From NCBI GenBank assembly GCA_020796225.1, contig CM036765.1, positions 38,220,066 through 38,284,065 on the forward strand: a stretch of DNA of 64,000 nt, given 5' to 3'. The position numbers and the translations under genes are program-made. Under the pieces are notes generated by a model. The model was not told the DNA's origin, did no database searches, and saw only the letters and a program-made list of their open reading frames with translations. The stretch is from Arion vulgaris (taxonomy: Eukaryota; Mollusca; Gastropoda; Stylommatophora; Arionidae). This document shows, one piece after another, positions 35,113-45,573 of the stretch (its first letter is position 1; each line of letters begins with the position of its first letter).

Positions 35113-35392
35113 GGTGGCGTCTGATGCCTAGGGGTTAGTGACTCGGTCTATTAACCTCGACATACTGAGTTCGAATCACGCTGCGGACAGTTTGGTTGCA
35201 AATTGTTTCGCGTGGATTTTAACAAAGGACGATGGCACCACCCGTTCAGAAAGCAATAGCAAACTACTGAACGTAATAATGCCTAGAAAAATCACACAAA
35301 CAGCGTTAAAAACTGGGGTTGATTCGCAAAGTCCTGTAAAGAATATGCAATTAACTAACTATCAAAATAAGAATAAGAGGATTATAATGTAG
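35113..35392 (+). mobile_element. probable tRNA-like SINE of another family
   Basis: GGTGGCGTCTGATGCCTAGG and GGTTAGTGACTCGG precede a B-box-like GAGTTCGAATCACGC at the expected spacing for a tRNA-derived head. The body (GACGATGGCACCACCCG, GAAAGCAATAGCAAAC) is not repeated elsewhere in the window. The end is undefined. Confidence 0.5.
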
Positions 35393-35529
35393 TGTTTTAA
35401 ACGTGGATGTAAGTACAGTAAGAAAAGAACCCATTTTTAATACAACTTTCTACCGTGTTGTAAGTTTTTTTAAATAGTATTTTTTTTTTTTTTATAAGCC
35501 AACGAAGAATAGTAAACCATCATAGAACT

Positions 35530-35625
35530 GGTGTCGTTAATTGCCATACGCTGAGAAATATAGCGAGAAAAAGATCGGAGCACTTATGGACTAATTGGTT
35601 GGATGTGAAGTGATGATAATTTGAC
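35530..35625 (+). mobile_element. decayed fragment of RNase H-LINE tail
   Basis: GAACTGGTGTCGTTAATTGC, AAGATCGGAGCACTTATGGA and GTGAAGTGATGATAATTTG align in order with the tail region at 22700-22800, with many changes. Confidence 0.5.
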
Positions 35626-35815
35626 GACTACACTAAACTAAACTCGTCCAATAATCGATACATGCAAGCAATTAACGAATATGATGTAACTTCGAGTCGG
35701 AGCAGTAACTTAAAAGTGGTGAAGCACACATCACTAACGAACACACACGCATACACGCACACCTGCCTTTCTATATCACACACTATATTAATCGCTCATT
35801 GCGCACACTCTTCCA

Positions 35816-36099
35816 TCTCTCTGAGCAGTCTTCTTCGTCTTATTTGCGTTCGTTCTTTACGACCAATTTTAATTACTCTTTGTGATACGTTTGATCTTTG
35901 CCAAGAACGTGTATACGTTGCACATTGGTTTGGTAGGCCCCTAAACGCATAGACTTCTACACGCTTAGGACACATGCATCCGATTTCAGCCAAACCCCCT
36001 TAGCCGCATCTTACGACATGCGTGACAGGTAATAGTGATTCAATTCTTTACACCTCAAATTTGGGCCCCGGTAACCACTCGGTCGTCTCTCTCAGCAGT
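35816..36099 (-). mobile_element. SINE family A, copy 4, 14-bp TSD (one mismatch)
   Basis: Body 35830-36085 on the minus strand; TCTCTCTGAGCAGT at 35816-35829 and TCTCTCTCAGCAGT at 36086-36099. In the core the right stem is CGGC instead of CGAC, changing a U-A pair to U-G without breaking the predicted stem. Confidence 0.88.
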
Positions 36100-36257
36100 G
36101 ATATCAATCTCTTCCATACCCCTTATATCATCTATATTTGTTAACACTAGCTTCATTTGGTATGATTGTTGTGCTAATTTATAGACAGATAGACACATAG
36201 ATATGATGATGGTTTTTACGCGTTGTAACGCTCTTGTTAAATGCATCATCTCAAGCT

Positions 36258-36487
36258 GGAGTCTCTATGGTGAAGTGGTTAAGGCGTGTGCCTGTCGTTC
36301 TGAAGGTTGTGGGTTCGAATTTGGACCCAGTCACGTGTGTCATTTTCATGAGATCTCTAGGATTGTTGCTGGAGCTACGGAGCTATTGCTTTTTGCAACA
36401 CTCTCGACCGATGGCGTGCCATTTCACATATTCATTTGTGGAAACCGGTACAATGAAGTTAATCCTCCGCCTTTAGATCCTTTTTAA
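36258..36487 (+). mobile_element. tRNA-SINE family T copy
   Basis: A box TGGTGAAGTGG and B box GGGTTCGAATTTGG, then TCATGAGATCTCTAGGATTG and GGAGCTACGGAGCTATTG, ending GATCCTTTTTAAAAAAAG. The frames at 36203-36487 are read-through of the SINE. Confidence 0.82.
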
Positions 36488-36544
36488 AAAAAGAGATCTC
36501 TCAACATTCACTCGTATTTTCCATATTCTTCTTTCTTCTTTTTA

Positions 36545-36811
36545 GTAACGTTCCTGCCGCCCATGTGAGGCCCGCATGGGAAGCAAAGAATAGTACCACT
36601 GCGACCTACAATGCATGTCGTAAGAGGCGACTGATGTCGGACCTAGGGAAGCTACTCTAGTAAATAAAAAAAACCACAGAAATCGAATGTGATGGCCTAC
36701 ATGTAGGCGCATAACTGGCACAACGTACTCTTCGGCTCAGATCACATACAAATCACATAGAGTGGTTAACAAGTGGTTGATATGGAGCGTTCGAAGAAGA
36801 TGTAACGTTCC
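36545..36811 (+). mobile_element. SINE family B, copy 2, 10-bp TSD
   Basis: Body 36555-36801, bounded by GTAACGTTCC at 36545-36554 and 36802-36811. Core GCATGTCGTAAGAGGCGACT; 3' block GGCGCATAACTGGCACAACG and tail GTTCGAAGAAGAT. Confidence 0.88.
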
Positions 36812-37947
36812 GGCAGTTGTGTCCACCTTAGCTAGTATATTGATTATCGTTATCCGCCTTTAGAAGTATGTACCTAGTTTGATGATATATTGCTGATGTC
36901 ACCACCATTTGTGAACTATTAATATTCTGTTTATTTAAAAGTGAACAGCCTGTTTGAATAGTAGATAGCGCAAACTCAGCTTCTGATATGGCTGCAATAG
37001 CGTTACGATGTCTTTATTTGTATACTGCACAGATTTAGCCATTCACATAGTGCATTAGAAACGGGTTATAATAATACACTCCTTGTACGTGCAATATGGG
37101 CTGTGAGAGGTCACGCCTGTATTTTTGTTAGTCTAAAATATATGGAAAGGTATTTCACGAATCACGTCATTCCTTTCAATGGAAATGTCTATATGGAAAT
37201 GGCAGAGAGTCATATACAATTTCACAATACGTCTTCCTATTGTAGTCAGTGGTTCTCAAAATGTGTTATTTTACTCTTAATGTGCATTTATTTCAAGACG
37301 AGCACGCGGAAATCACTATACGCTCATGATAAGTTTCAAAGCGTGCCACATTAAAGCAATCCTTTATAAACCAAATGGTAAGTAGAAGGTATAATTAAAC
37401 GACTGCCTTGCTCATTAGAAAACGGTACCGATTAATAGAATTAAGTTATACATTTAAAAATAAACAGTGCAGAGGGTAAATTATCCCCGTTTTTATTGGC
37501 ACCAGCTATGAATAAAGTCAAATAGATAAATAAGAAGCTGTAGGAAACCAGAAACAAAAGATACAAACCACTGCTCTTTGTAATCATTGTTCTCCATGGA
37601 TCTGCGTTCTTGTTGGTAATAACGTTTTTTTGGTTCTTGTCCATGACATGGTGTTATGTTTGCCATTACCCCGTTTCTAATTATTTCTCTGTTTCTGGTG
37701 CGCTGTCGTTTTTCTTGTTATCACGTTCTTGACCTATCGTCGTCTTATTACTTGTCCAACTAAGGTTTGCAATTTTTTCTTAGCATGATGTGGTTTCATT
37801 TCTTTATTATTAGCTCTTCTTCTCAACTAAAATTGATCTCACGAAAATCCTTGCTACGATTATTTTCATAATAACGAACACGTAGCAATATAACCTAATG
37901 GATATACCCTACTGCGCTTGGACGTGCCTGTATAACACTTGCACAGT
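36812..37947. other. no supported gene
   Basis: AT-rich. Short frames on both strands without domains. Confidence 0.45.
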
Positions 37948-38219
37948 AGTTCATCCAACTTCTTCTCGAACTTCTTAATATCGACCACTTGTTAACCGCT
38001 CTATTTGATTTGTATGGGATCTGAGCCTGAAAGCGATTTATGTGCCAGTTATGCGCCTACAAGTTATGCACATCAGATTTCTGCGACACTTTTTATTTAC
38101 AAGGGTAGCTTCCTAGGCCCTACATCAGTTGCATCTTTCGACATGCCTTGTAAATTGCAGTGGTACTATTCTTTGCTTCCCTGACGGGCATCGGCACCAC
38201 ACGGGCGAGTTCATTCAAC
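37948..38219 (-). mobile_element. SINE family B, copy 3, 12-bp TSD (one mismatch)
   Basis: Body 37960-38207 on the minus strand; AGTTCATCCAAC at 37948-37959 and AGTTCATTCAAC at 38208-38219. The core is degenerate (TCGAAAGATGCAACTG in place of TCGTAAGAGGCGACT), so this copy is older. Confidence 0.85.
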
Positions 38220-38544
38220 GAAGTTGTTGCGTCAAAGCATATTTTCTGTAGCTCCCTCGTCGACTTTGAATTTCCCTAACTAGTAGATTCCATATTCCAG
38301 TTTACAGAATGTCCGATTAAACCGCCAATCTACAATGTAAGTTGCAGTTGGGAAGTCGGTTTTATTAGCCGTGCCAACACAAAAAGAATGTGATATATAA
38401 AACTTGATAACAAATTGTGAGTATAACTTCCTACTTGTACACTATTGACATGTTAGCAGCAGTATGACTTGCAATGTGCTTTCTGCTAACTACATTTAAT
38501 GTGTGTTATATCCCCCCATGTCGTTTCTTAAATAGCGAAGACTA

Positions 38545-38720
38545 GAAGAGCTCTCTCATATTGCATGTCGTAAAAGACGGCTAAGAGGCTAGGTATTGGG
38601 GCGACAACCTCACACTGTAAACATGTAAACAGTTATAGAAATAGTCACACAAAAAACTCAAACTGCTTATTTGAATGGACATGTTCCGTCTCTCTGCCTT
38701 ATTTGTGCCTTTAGGCGCGA
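38545..38720 (+). mobile_element. SINE-like family C, single copy
   Basis: Contains GCATGTCGTAAAAGACGGCT, a variant of the core in families A and B, followed by AAGAGGCTAGGTATTGGGGC. The flanks do not match A or B. Boundaries are approximate and no TSD was found. Confidence 0.5.
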
Positions 38721-39256
38721 CTAGGACTGTTAATGACGATTGATGCGTTATATAGCTCAGTCATCGGCCAATATATGGGGGATTTAGAAGCAGTTGTAGA
38801 ATTCAAATATTCCTCCTTTTTTTATTTGCTCGTAAAATAAGCCTTGGCAGTTGACAATTGATACGAATAGAATAGAATGGAATGCTGCTGTCTGGACAAA
38901 TAACATTAATACCAATTAAAATAACATTCTTAGAGGTTATTTACCACTCTGAAAATTACAATGGAGACCCTCGTCGCTACTACATAGTTCATGCACTGCT
39001 GCTGAGATCTTCCTGTGTAGAAAGAGATCGAAGCACACGTTATTCATCAAATTGCAATGATGATGGCAATTAAGCAATCAGATAATATAAACAGCTGATA
39101 AATACATCGATTTGTTTGTTTACTATTTGCTGAACTATCAGTCTGCATAAACGTGTTTGTTATGTGCACCAGTAGTCTTAAATGTTTTTAAAACCATGTG
39201 TTGCTACAATATCAGTCAAGATTTAAAAAAGAAAGGAATAAAACGTACACACCCAC
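38721..39256. other. no supported gene
   Basis: AT-rich non-coding DNA. Confidence 0.45.
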
Positions 39257-39319
39257 CCTAACAGACACTCACACCCGCCTAACAGACACTCACACCCGCC
39301 TAACAGACGCTCATACACC
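39257..39319 (+). repeat. 21-bp tandem repeat, three units
   Basis: CCTAACAGACACTCACACCC starts at 39258, 39279 and 39300 with exact 21-bp spacing; the third unit has drifted (GACGCTCATAC). Confidence 0.93.
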
Positions 39320-40489
39320 ACTCACTCTACACATCAACGTAAATATTTATTTCTCTCTGTCGCGATCACCGCTTACACCGATGTACCAGATTTCCCCATA
39401 AATCTTATTCGTTACAAATTGTTACAAATTATCAATGAAAATCGTGACATTCTATTCCAGCATCCATTAGTGCGTATTAAATTTACTTTGTAGGCTACTA
39501 CTAACATACAACGTATTTTGTTGAATTCTAATTCTGCTAATATACATAATTGATTGTTATATTATGCTGATTCTACGTATAAGAAAAAAATATTTCAATT
39601 AGCGTCCACGTTCTCCCTCTTATGACAAACTATTGATCAGTGCGGCGAATCTGTAACAACATTCCGGTATATTTCACATCTGCTCGTTTGTTCGTACTCT
39701 TATGATGGACGTGAATAACGCAAGTCACTCACATGATTGAACAGGCTGGTGTGAATTCTGATAGCTTTGCAGTTTGTATAATTCATGCTCCACTTGCTGA
39801 AAATTGGCTCATTATCATCCGTCATTTTCTTTGTGAGTTGAATTTAGATGTAGTTGTCGCATGTCACTTGTTTCTGTTTGCGAAACATCTTCCAAGTATG
39901 TATTCTTCGTTGTATTTTCCGGTGCCTTTTTCTCTCCAGTTGGATCTAATGCGGTTTAGACATTCTCTTCTGAATATGTCTTGTCTATTGTGTTCAGTGA
40001 TGTTGTTTACAGTTACATTCATTTCCATTTGTCACAGTCTCACTGTGAAATACCAGACAATTAGACATTCAGACCGACTGGTCAAGGAAAGTGACACAGA
40101 TGGATGTACCGGTTGCGTTTCATCAGAAGAAAAAGATGATTAAATAAATCAGAAACCCCTCAATACTAACACAGGGCGAGTACCAAAATATTAGCAGATT
40201 AGAACAAGCTATCATTCTGAGACTCAGAACACGACACAATCGACTTCGTAGCTATCTTCTTCTTCTTTTATTCTTCTTCATTTTCTAATATACCCCACAG
40301 CGCCAGGATATGTATAGATTTCTAGAACGGGCCCTGTTGTGCGCTTTGCAAATTTTAGACTATATGATAAATTGTGTGGGTCGTTACAAGTTTACTGACT
40401 TGCAATGAAACAAACACTACATTGACTAGCAAAATGGAATGTAATTATTTGGACAGATTAGTTAGCAACGAACGAAAATTCTCATTCAA
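39320..40489. other. no supported gene; one 136-codon frame of unknown status
   Basis: The plus-strand frame at 39733-40143 is the longest plus-strand one (MIEQAGVNSDSFAVCIIHAP). It has several hydrophobic segments and an acidic end (SSEEKDD). No domain, splice context or repeat is recognised, so I leave it as an open question. Confidence 0.3.
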
Positions 40490-41270
40490 TCATTAGTGGT
40501 AAGCAAGAATCATCAACACAGTACTCCGAACAGTTCATCCGATCTCTTTCCCAACACCGTCAACAGCGTAACGTGACTGATCATAACCTTTATGTGTTAA
40601 TAAAGCATGTCTTTAGCACGTAACACTCCTAGTTTCACTCCCGTCTCATTCACCCTGGCTAGGGTTTCGGATTGACACATGTCAAAGTTATTTATTCGAC
40701 CTACTTCTCTCATGACATTGGTAATATTTGCACTATCAATTATGAATCCGTCCCTGACCACAGCTGTATCAGCCAGGCGATCTGCTCGGTTCGGCCAGAC
40801 GCTCCTCCAGTGGTACTACAGGCAGTAACGACAGTTTAATTCATCGAACAATTCACGTCTTAAATGACCGGCCTAAATTTTCTTGAGCCATATTCATTGA
40901 GTCGCTCAGTATGCATGCACGTGGGAACTAGTGTGTTCCCAACCAATTCAAAGCCATGGTAACCGCCTTGATCTTCATTGTAAGGCTTCTTGTTGTCTGA
41001 ACAAAGGCATCACTTGCCTCCTTTATAGTTCTGCAGCTCAAAATTGCCGTGAACGCCCATGCACTCTATTCGCCTGTGTTCTGCTCTAATAGTGCTTCGA
41101 CATCTGTATTTACTGCAGCAAAAATGGTTCTCTGCATCTTCTGTCGAGTGTGATACGAATGGAAATGGTAGTGTTGATATCCACATACATTTATACCACT
41201 CAATCATAAACTCGCGAGTTAAAGCGGACTTCGACTTAAATGACAGCCACATTTTTTTTAATTGACTTCA
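40490..41270 (-). mobile_element. RNase H-bearing LINE (I-group-like), RNase H domain and tail, decayed
   Basis: The minus strand, in order: NTDVEALLEQNTGE (decayed TDGS, first active-site Asp), ASDAFVQTTRSLTMKIKAVT then ALNWLG (helix normally carrying the active-site Glu, here K-I-K), ILSDSMNMA (third acidic residue), and PNRADRLADTAVVRDGFIID (C-terminal G-N-E-R-A-D-R-L-A). These are followed by ANITNVMREVGRINNF, ARVNETGVKLG and a tail ending ELFGVLC. Stops occur at several places. RNase H would cleave RNA in RNA:DNA hybrids during retrotransposition; this copy is inactive. Confidence 0.8.
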
Positions 41271-41848
41271 GTCTTATGTATCCAGGGCTTTAGTTCTTGT
41301 AGAACAGTTTACATGGGCGTGAAGTCTCTCTTTATTTAACTTTAGCAAGTCGATAAGGCACTTTTATTTTAATACAGACAAAACACTCCCATCAGTCAAA
41401 CCATTTAGTAATCTCACAGCCTAGGAACTGTTAGTCTGGAGTATGTTGTAGTTCATTGACAACCTTAAAATCTCATTTCCAGATTAATACGGTAGTAATG
41501 CAGCCTGAGGTGTAATCTGTCGATAGCGTAGGCTTTTATCAGTATCTCCCTGTCTGCCTCTCATCTTTCTATATGCTATCTAATCTCCCCGTCTGTATCT
41601 CTTAGCAGTTTAACTCTGTCACCATTTTATTGGATTACACTGCAAGCTTTATGTTTCACAAAACAAACTAACACGGAAAGAGTTACAATGCTTTTGATAG
41701 ATAAATACTGTGACATTTTCCAACATTGATTTGAGCAAGTATATGTCAACTTAACGTGATGTTTACATAATAGAAACTATACCAGTTTATGAGGTTTTAA
41801 TGTCTGTCATGGTAAAGTCATTTCTAAAGAATCGCTTAATATCTCTAC
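41271..41848. other. no supported gene
   Basis: Non-coding by inspection. Confidence 0.45.
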
Positions 41849-42046
41849 GATGAGCACAAGGAATTTTTTTTTCAAGAACCCTAGAGGAAGCAACGAATAT
41901 GATCAACAAATAAACAGGGTACAGGTATTAAGAGCTTCCGAAAAAACAAATAGACAAGACAAACACGGAACTCGAACCACTTACCTAGTCCTTACGACAC
42001 CAATCGCCTAGCCTAGCAATACGAGCGTTTTTACGAACACAACCAA
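41849..42046 (-). mobile_element. tRNA-like SINE, copy 1 of a direct pair
   Basis: On the minus strand, GCTAGGCTAGGCGATTGGTG and, about 30 bp on, AAGTGGTTCGAGTTCCGTG resemble A and B boxes. The body holds TCGGAAGCTCTTAATACCTG and the 3' part GTTCTTGAAAAAAAATTCC-like. A second copy in the same orientation is at 42252-42448. Confidence 0.72.
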
Positions 42047-42251
42047 TGAGCCATTCTAAAAAATGACTCACGGGGAGTGTCTTTCTCAAACGCTCGTTAT
42101 AACTAGACACAGAAACAATCAGGTAGGGTTCGAACAGTGTTTGCACAAACACATGCTGTAAGCTTATTGTGCTTGTATATATTTGAGACGAGACAATATC
42201 ATACATACAAACATGCATACATCATTCAAAGTAGCTTCAAATTAATTATAA

Positions 42252-42448
42252 GATGAGCACAAGGAGTTTTTCAAGAACCCCAGAAGAAGCAACGGGAAGT
42301 AACGAATATGATCAACAAATAAATAGGTACAGGTATTAAGAGCTTCCGAAAAAACAAATAGACAAACACGGGACTCGAACCACTTACTAGTCTTTACGAC
42401 ACCAATCGCCTAGCCTAGCAATACGAGCGTTTTTACAAACACAACCAG
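42252..42448 (-). mobile_element. tRNA-like SINE, copy 2 of a direct pair
   Basis: Matches 41849-42046 with small indels and a few substitutions. The B box reads AGTGGTTCGAGTCCCGTG, closer to consensus than copy 1. A short insert (GGGAAGTAACG) distinguishes it. The ~205 bp between the copies is not repeated. Confidence 0.72.
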
Positions 42449-42617
42449 ATGTCCCACCTATCATCATTACGTTTGTTTAATTTTTAAGCATGTATATATT
42501 ATCTAATTTTTAATCCGGTCTCATTTTAAATATTTACTGTAATCTTTTAAACCTGTTTTCTTACCTTTCCACGCGTGTGTCTCATCTATCATCTTTATGA
42601 CTTTTGCAACAGTGCGC

Positions 42618-42865
42618 CATGTCGTGCAGAATTGAGGACACTAAAATAGATGTTGAATCGATCACGCGATTTAGGCAGTTTGGAGTTACTCGTTGTACAA
42701 GTAGAACTGGATGCCTGGGGGTGTGAAGAGGTGTGTTTAATCAGCAAACCACGGGAACCATCAGTATGCATACTCTTCTTCTATATCTGTTGGGGGAGGC
42801 TGAGCACCTATGGGTCTGCCCGAAGTGCAATGACTTCAGTTTAGTAACCAATAACGTTGAGAAAT
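42618..42865 (+). mobile_element. LINE 3' end, second copy of the element at 1-330
   Basis: Matches 100-330 closely (GATGTTGAATCGATCACGCG, ACCATCAGTATGCATACTCT). Here the Cys tail is intact in one frame: EHLWVCPKCNDFSLVTNN. This shows that the tail contains a Cys-x2-Cys knuckle. Upstream RNase H is missing. Confidence 0.78.
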
Positions 42866-42929
42866 CGAAAAAATAACAATTGACAGACACCTACACAATA
42901 ACTTCTTATGCGCAAGTAACTTTTCAATA

Positions 42930-43603
42930 TATATATATGGCCTTTTTCGTCTTTACAGGCGGTCAATTGGCAAGTGTTTTACTGTGACAACTTCTGAGTT
43001 TTCGCTTTTCTCTCTTGTCGTTCAGCTCGTATATAAGTCTCTTCTCAAAAGACTCTGCTCCCTTTCGTAATTTGGCTTTCCACACAACTCTGTCATCAGC
43101 TAGTCCCTCCCATGTGCTGGGATCTATAGAAAATGTTTTCATTGAGGCCTTGCAGACATCTTTATATCTGAGCAGTGGTCTGCCCTGGTGCCTCTTCCTC
43201 CGAAAGTTCACAGAACAACATTTGTTTTGGTATGCGATAAGTTTCCATTCTTCTCACATGTCCCAACCATCTTAGTCGTCTACTGCTGAGCATGCCCATG
43301 ATGGAAGGCAGTTTTGCACGTTGCAGTACTTCAGAGTTGGTTATCTTGTCGTACCACCTGATGTTCATAATCTTGCGGAGACATCGAAGGTGAAAGATGT
43401 TAAGTCTCCTCTCGTGTCTTTAGTAGGCTGTCCATGTTTCTGAGCCATATAGTAAAGAACTAATTACACAGGCTCGATATATTTGGATCTTCGTCTGCAA
43501 TGTCAGTTTTGTGTTGTCCACGCTCGCTTTGATAGTATGCCGAATGTAGTAGCCGCACTCCCTACACGAGCGTTGATTTCTTCATCAAGAGAAAGGCTGG
43601 CAG
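42930..43603 (-). mobile_element. LINE polymerase C-terminal arm, distal part (interrupted by a P-like element)
   Basis: Minus-strand text from 43595: SLSLDEEINARVGSAATTFG, ILSKRAW, a frameshifted stretch, then NIRWYDKITNSEVLQRAKLP, RRLRWLGHVRRME, RRKRHQGRPLLRYKDVCKAS and WEGLADDRVVWKAKLRKG. This is the standard order of the C-terminal arm of an animal non-LTR polymerase. The LINE continues on the other side of the insertion at 45574-45650. The 3' edge near 42930 (CTTTTTCGTCTTTACAGGCG) is probably 3' UTR. Confidence 0.85.
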
Positions 43604-43904
43604 CGTGGCCAACGTAACTACTGGCCTAAGCGCTATATTATTCAAGATGGAGGGTGAGGCGGATTATGCAAACGGCTTTAGTGACCCAGCTATGGACATT
43701 TTAGTAAAATAAGACTCAAACAGCCATCTTGACATAACAAATCGGCCTAAGTCATTTATTGACCTGATAGTACCAATGTAGTATGACCAAAGGGTTCTTA
43801 CAAAGAACTTTTGCTAAAATTATAATGATAATATAAGTTTTTAACAATGTACCTTCTTAGTAAACTACAACTAACAGTTCTTTGTAAACATAACAAAAAA
43901 TAAC

Positions 43905-44460
43905 GATGCCTAGTAAAGTGTGTGTACCAAAATGTAGATCAAATTACGATTTAATTATATTGTATAATTTAACAATTACCTTCTTTAATAAACATAACAA
44001 CAAAATAACGCTGCCTAGAAAGTGTTGTGTACCGAAATGTAGACAAGGAACATATTCTATTGTATAATTATTGAAAGCACCAGCTATAGAACTCAGTATT
44101 AAAATAGATCAAGACATGTCTTTTACTGTTCACCTAAAGAAAGTTTCCATAGATAAGAGTTCCTTTAACTGGCTGTCAAATAGTGAAAAATTGAGAGATG
44201 GTTTCTTGTTGAAAACCTTTTGTCCATGCAAATCATGAAAAGATTTAGAAGAGCACCAACTATTGACTATTACATGACAATGGCACATGATAATCTGGTT
44301 GAAGCAATTAGTTTATCATCCACAACAAGCATTAGTTTTGTGCCAGAGAAAACACTCCAATTCCTCGCTGAGCAGTTGCATCTGGTCAGAACTAAAGATA
44401 ACAGAAAATGGTATAACACTCAGTGTTTTGCATTTATGACATATTAAATTGAACCTGATC
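43905..44460 (+). pseudogene. P-element/THAP9-like transposase remnant
   Basis: P-type transposases begin with a THAP zinc finger (C-x2-4-C ... C-x2-H) that binds DNA and end in a split RNase H-like catalytic domain. Here MPSKVCVPKCRSNYD at 43905 and LPRKCCVPKCRQGTYSIV at 44009 are two tandem copies of the THAP start. FYCSPKESFHR (about 44119-44151) fits the next THAP strand. The frame 44220-44447 carries FVPEKTLQFLAEQLHLVRTK, matching the 'SPKTLxFxxxQ' segment after THAP in THAP9-like proteins. The catalytic domain was not found. Stops occur between the blocks. Confidence 0.68.
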
Positions 44461-44829
44461 TGTCCTCATATCATCTGGATATGGAGATAAGTTCTTAGCC
44501 ACGACAAACCATAAGGAGACTGTCATACAAATTGTAACTACCAGTTACATGAAATTCTCATTAGACAGTACTGTATGTGTCTGCGGAGCTCAAAAAGAAA
44601 TATTTTATTGTCTGCGGTTCCAACATTTTCCTCAACAATGATATAAAAATCAGAAATGTTCAATGCAATGTTCAGCAAGCTGCTTTTTCACAAAAAAGGA
44701 AAGAAGCAAAATTCAGTAGTAGATAAATATATTTGTGTAATACTGTTTAGTTTATGTGCTAATCAAGTTGTAGTGTTGTGAAAATTGATTGGCACATCAT
44801 TTTGTTTTCCCTTGTTATCCTGTATCACT

Positions 44830-45176
44830 AGTGATCTCTTCGGACATAATGTATCAAAAGTTGTCACATAGACTTAATCTCCTTCGACATAATGTAACAA
44901 AAGTTGGCATGTAGACTATTGATCTTTTGCGACATAATGTATCAAAAGTTGTCATGTAGACTTGATTTCATTCGATATAATGTATCAAAAGTTGTCATGT
45001 AGACTATTGATTTCATTCGACATAATGTAATAAAAGTTGGTATGTAGACTATTGATCTCCTTCGACATAATGTAATAAAAGTTGGTATGTAGACTATTGA
45101 TCTCCTTCGACATAATGTAATAAAAGTTAGTATGTAGACTATTGATCTCCTTCGACATAATATAATAAAAGTTGAT
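44830..45176 (+). repeat. 45-bp tandem repeat inside the P-like element, eight units
   Basis: CGACATAATG starts at 44841, 44885, 44930, 44973, 45018, 45063, 45108 and 45153, with spacing 43-45 bp. The unit continues TAATAAAAGTTGGTATGTAG and ACTATTGATCTCCTT. The right-hand units are nearly identical, while the left-hand ones have drifted, pointing to recent expansion at the right. Subterminal repeats of this sort can be transposase-binding sites; that is inference. Confidence 0.93.
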
Positions 45177-45573
45177 ACTGATAACTGATAAGTGATGTTA
45201 GTTTATGTGCTAATCAAGATGTGGTGTTGTGCAAACATGTAGCTTACTTATTCATGGATAACTGAAGAGAGACTACCATAAGCTGATGTAAGTACAATAG
45301 TTATCATATTTAAAATTAATCTAAGTATTCTGTATAAAATTAAACTAAAATAGTATGTGAGAGCAACAACTATAGCTACTTTTATCAGAAAACATCTTCT
45401 GTAATACACACATGCATCCAACAAGTTTCTAACATCTGCAAGATGTATTGTCTAGATCAGCGTTTACAATAGTAACAGTCAATAGTTAGTCTGTGAGAAT
45501 ACACCGCCTCAGCCTGTGACGTCACATGGCAATATTGCCGTCCGCGCTGTGGCCAGTTAGTAACGTTGGCCAC

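Larger units (their letters stand above)
43604..45573 (+). mobile_element. P-element-like DNA transposon with 8-bp TSD, internally deleted
   Basis: GCTGGCAG at 43596-43603 and again at 45574-45581 is the 8-bp target duplication typical of P elements and hATs. The ends are inverted repeats: (C)GTGGCCAACGTAACTA-CTGGCC.AAGCGC on the left against GTGGCCAACGTTACTAACTGGCC.CAGCGC on the right, with a weaker continuation (GGTGAGGCGG / GGCTGAGGCGG). Inside are THAP-like and P-transposase-like coding remnants and an eight-unit 45-bp repeat. At 1,970 bp it is too short for a full P-type transposase gene, so it is a deletion derivative. Confidence 0.85.

Noticed and set aside
39733..40143. 136-codon frame as a membrane protein gene
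   Set aside because: Longest plus-strand frame, but no domain, no splice or promoter signal and no homologue that I recognise.
41849..42448. True tRNA genes at the A/B-box-bearing elements
   Set aside because: The heads are repeated with SINE bodies and lack complete cloverleaf stems, so they are SINE promoters.
44830..45176. CRISPR-like array from regular repeats
   Set aside because: Units are contiguous with no unique spacers, in a eukaryotic DNA transposon: a minisatellite.
43604..45573. hAT element (also 8-bp TSD)
   Set aside because: THAP-like start and the PEKTLQFLAEQ block fit P-type transposases, and no hAT dimerisation motif or BED finger is seen.
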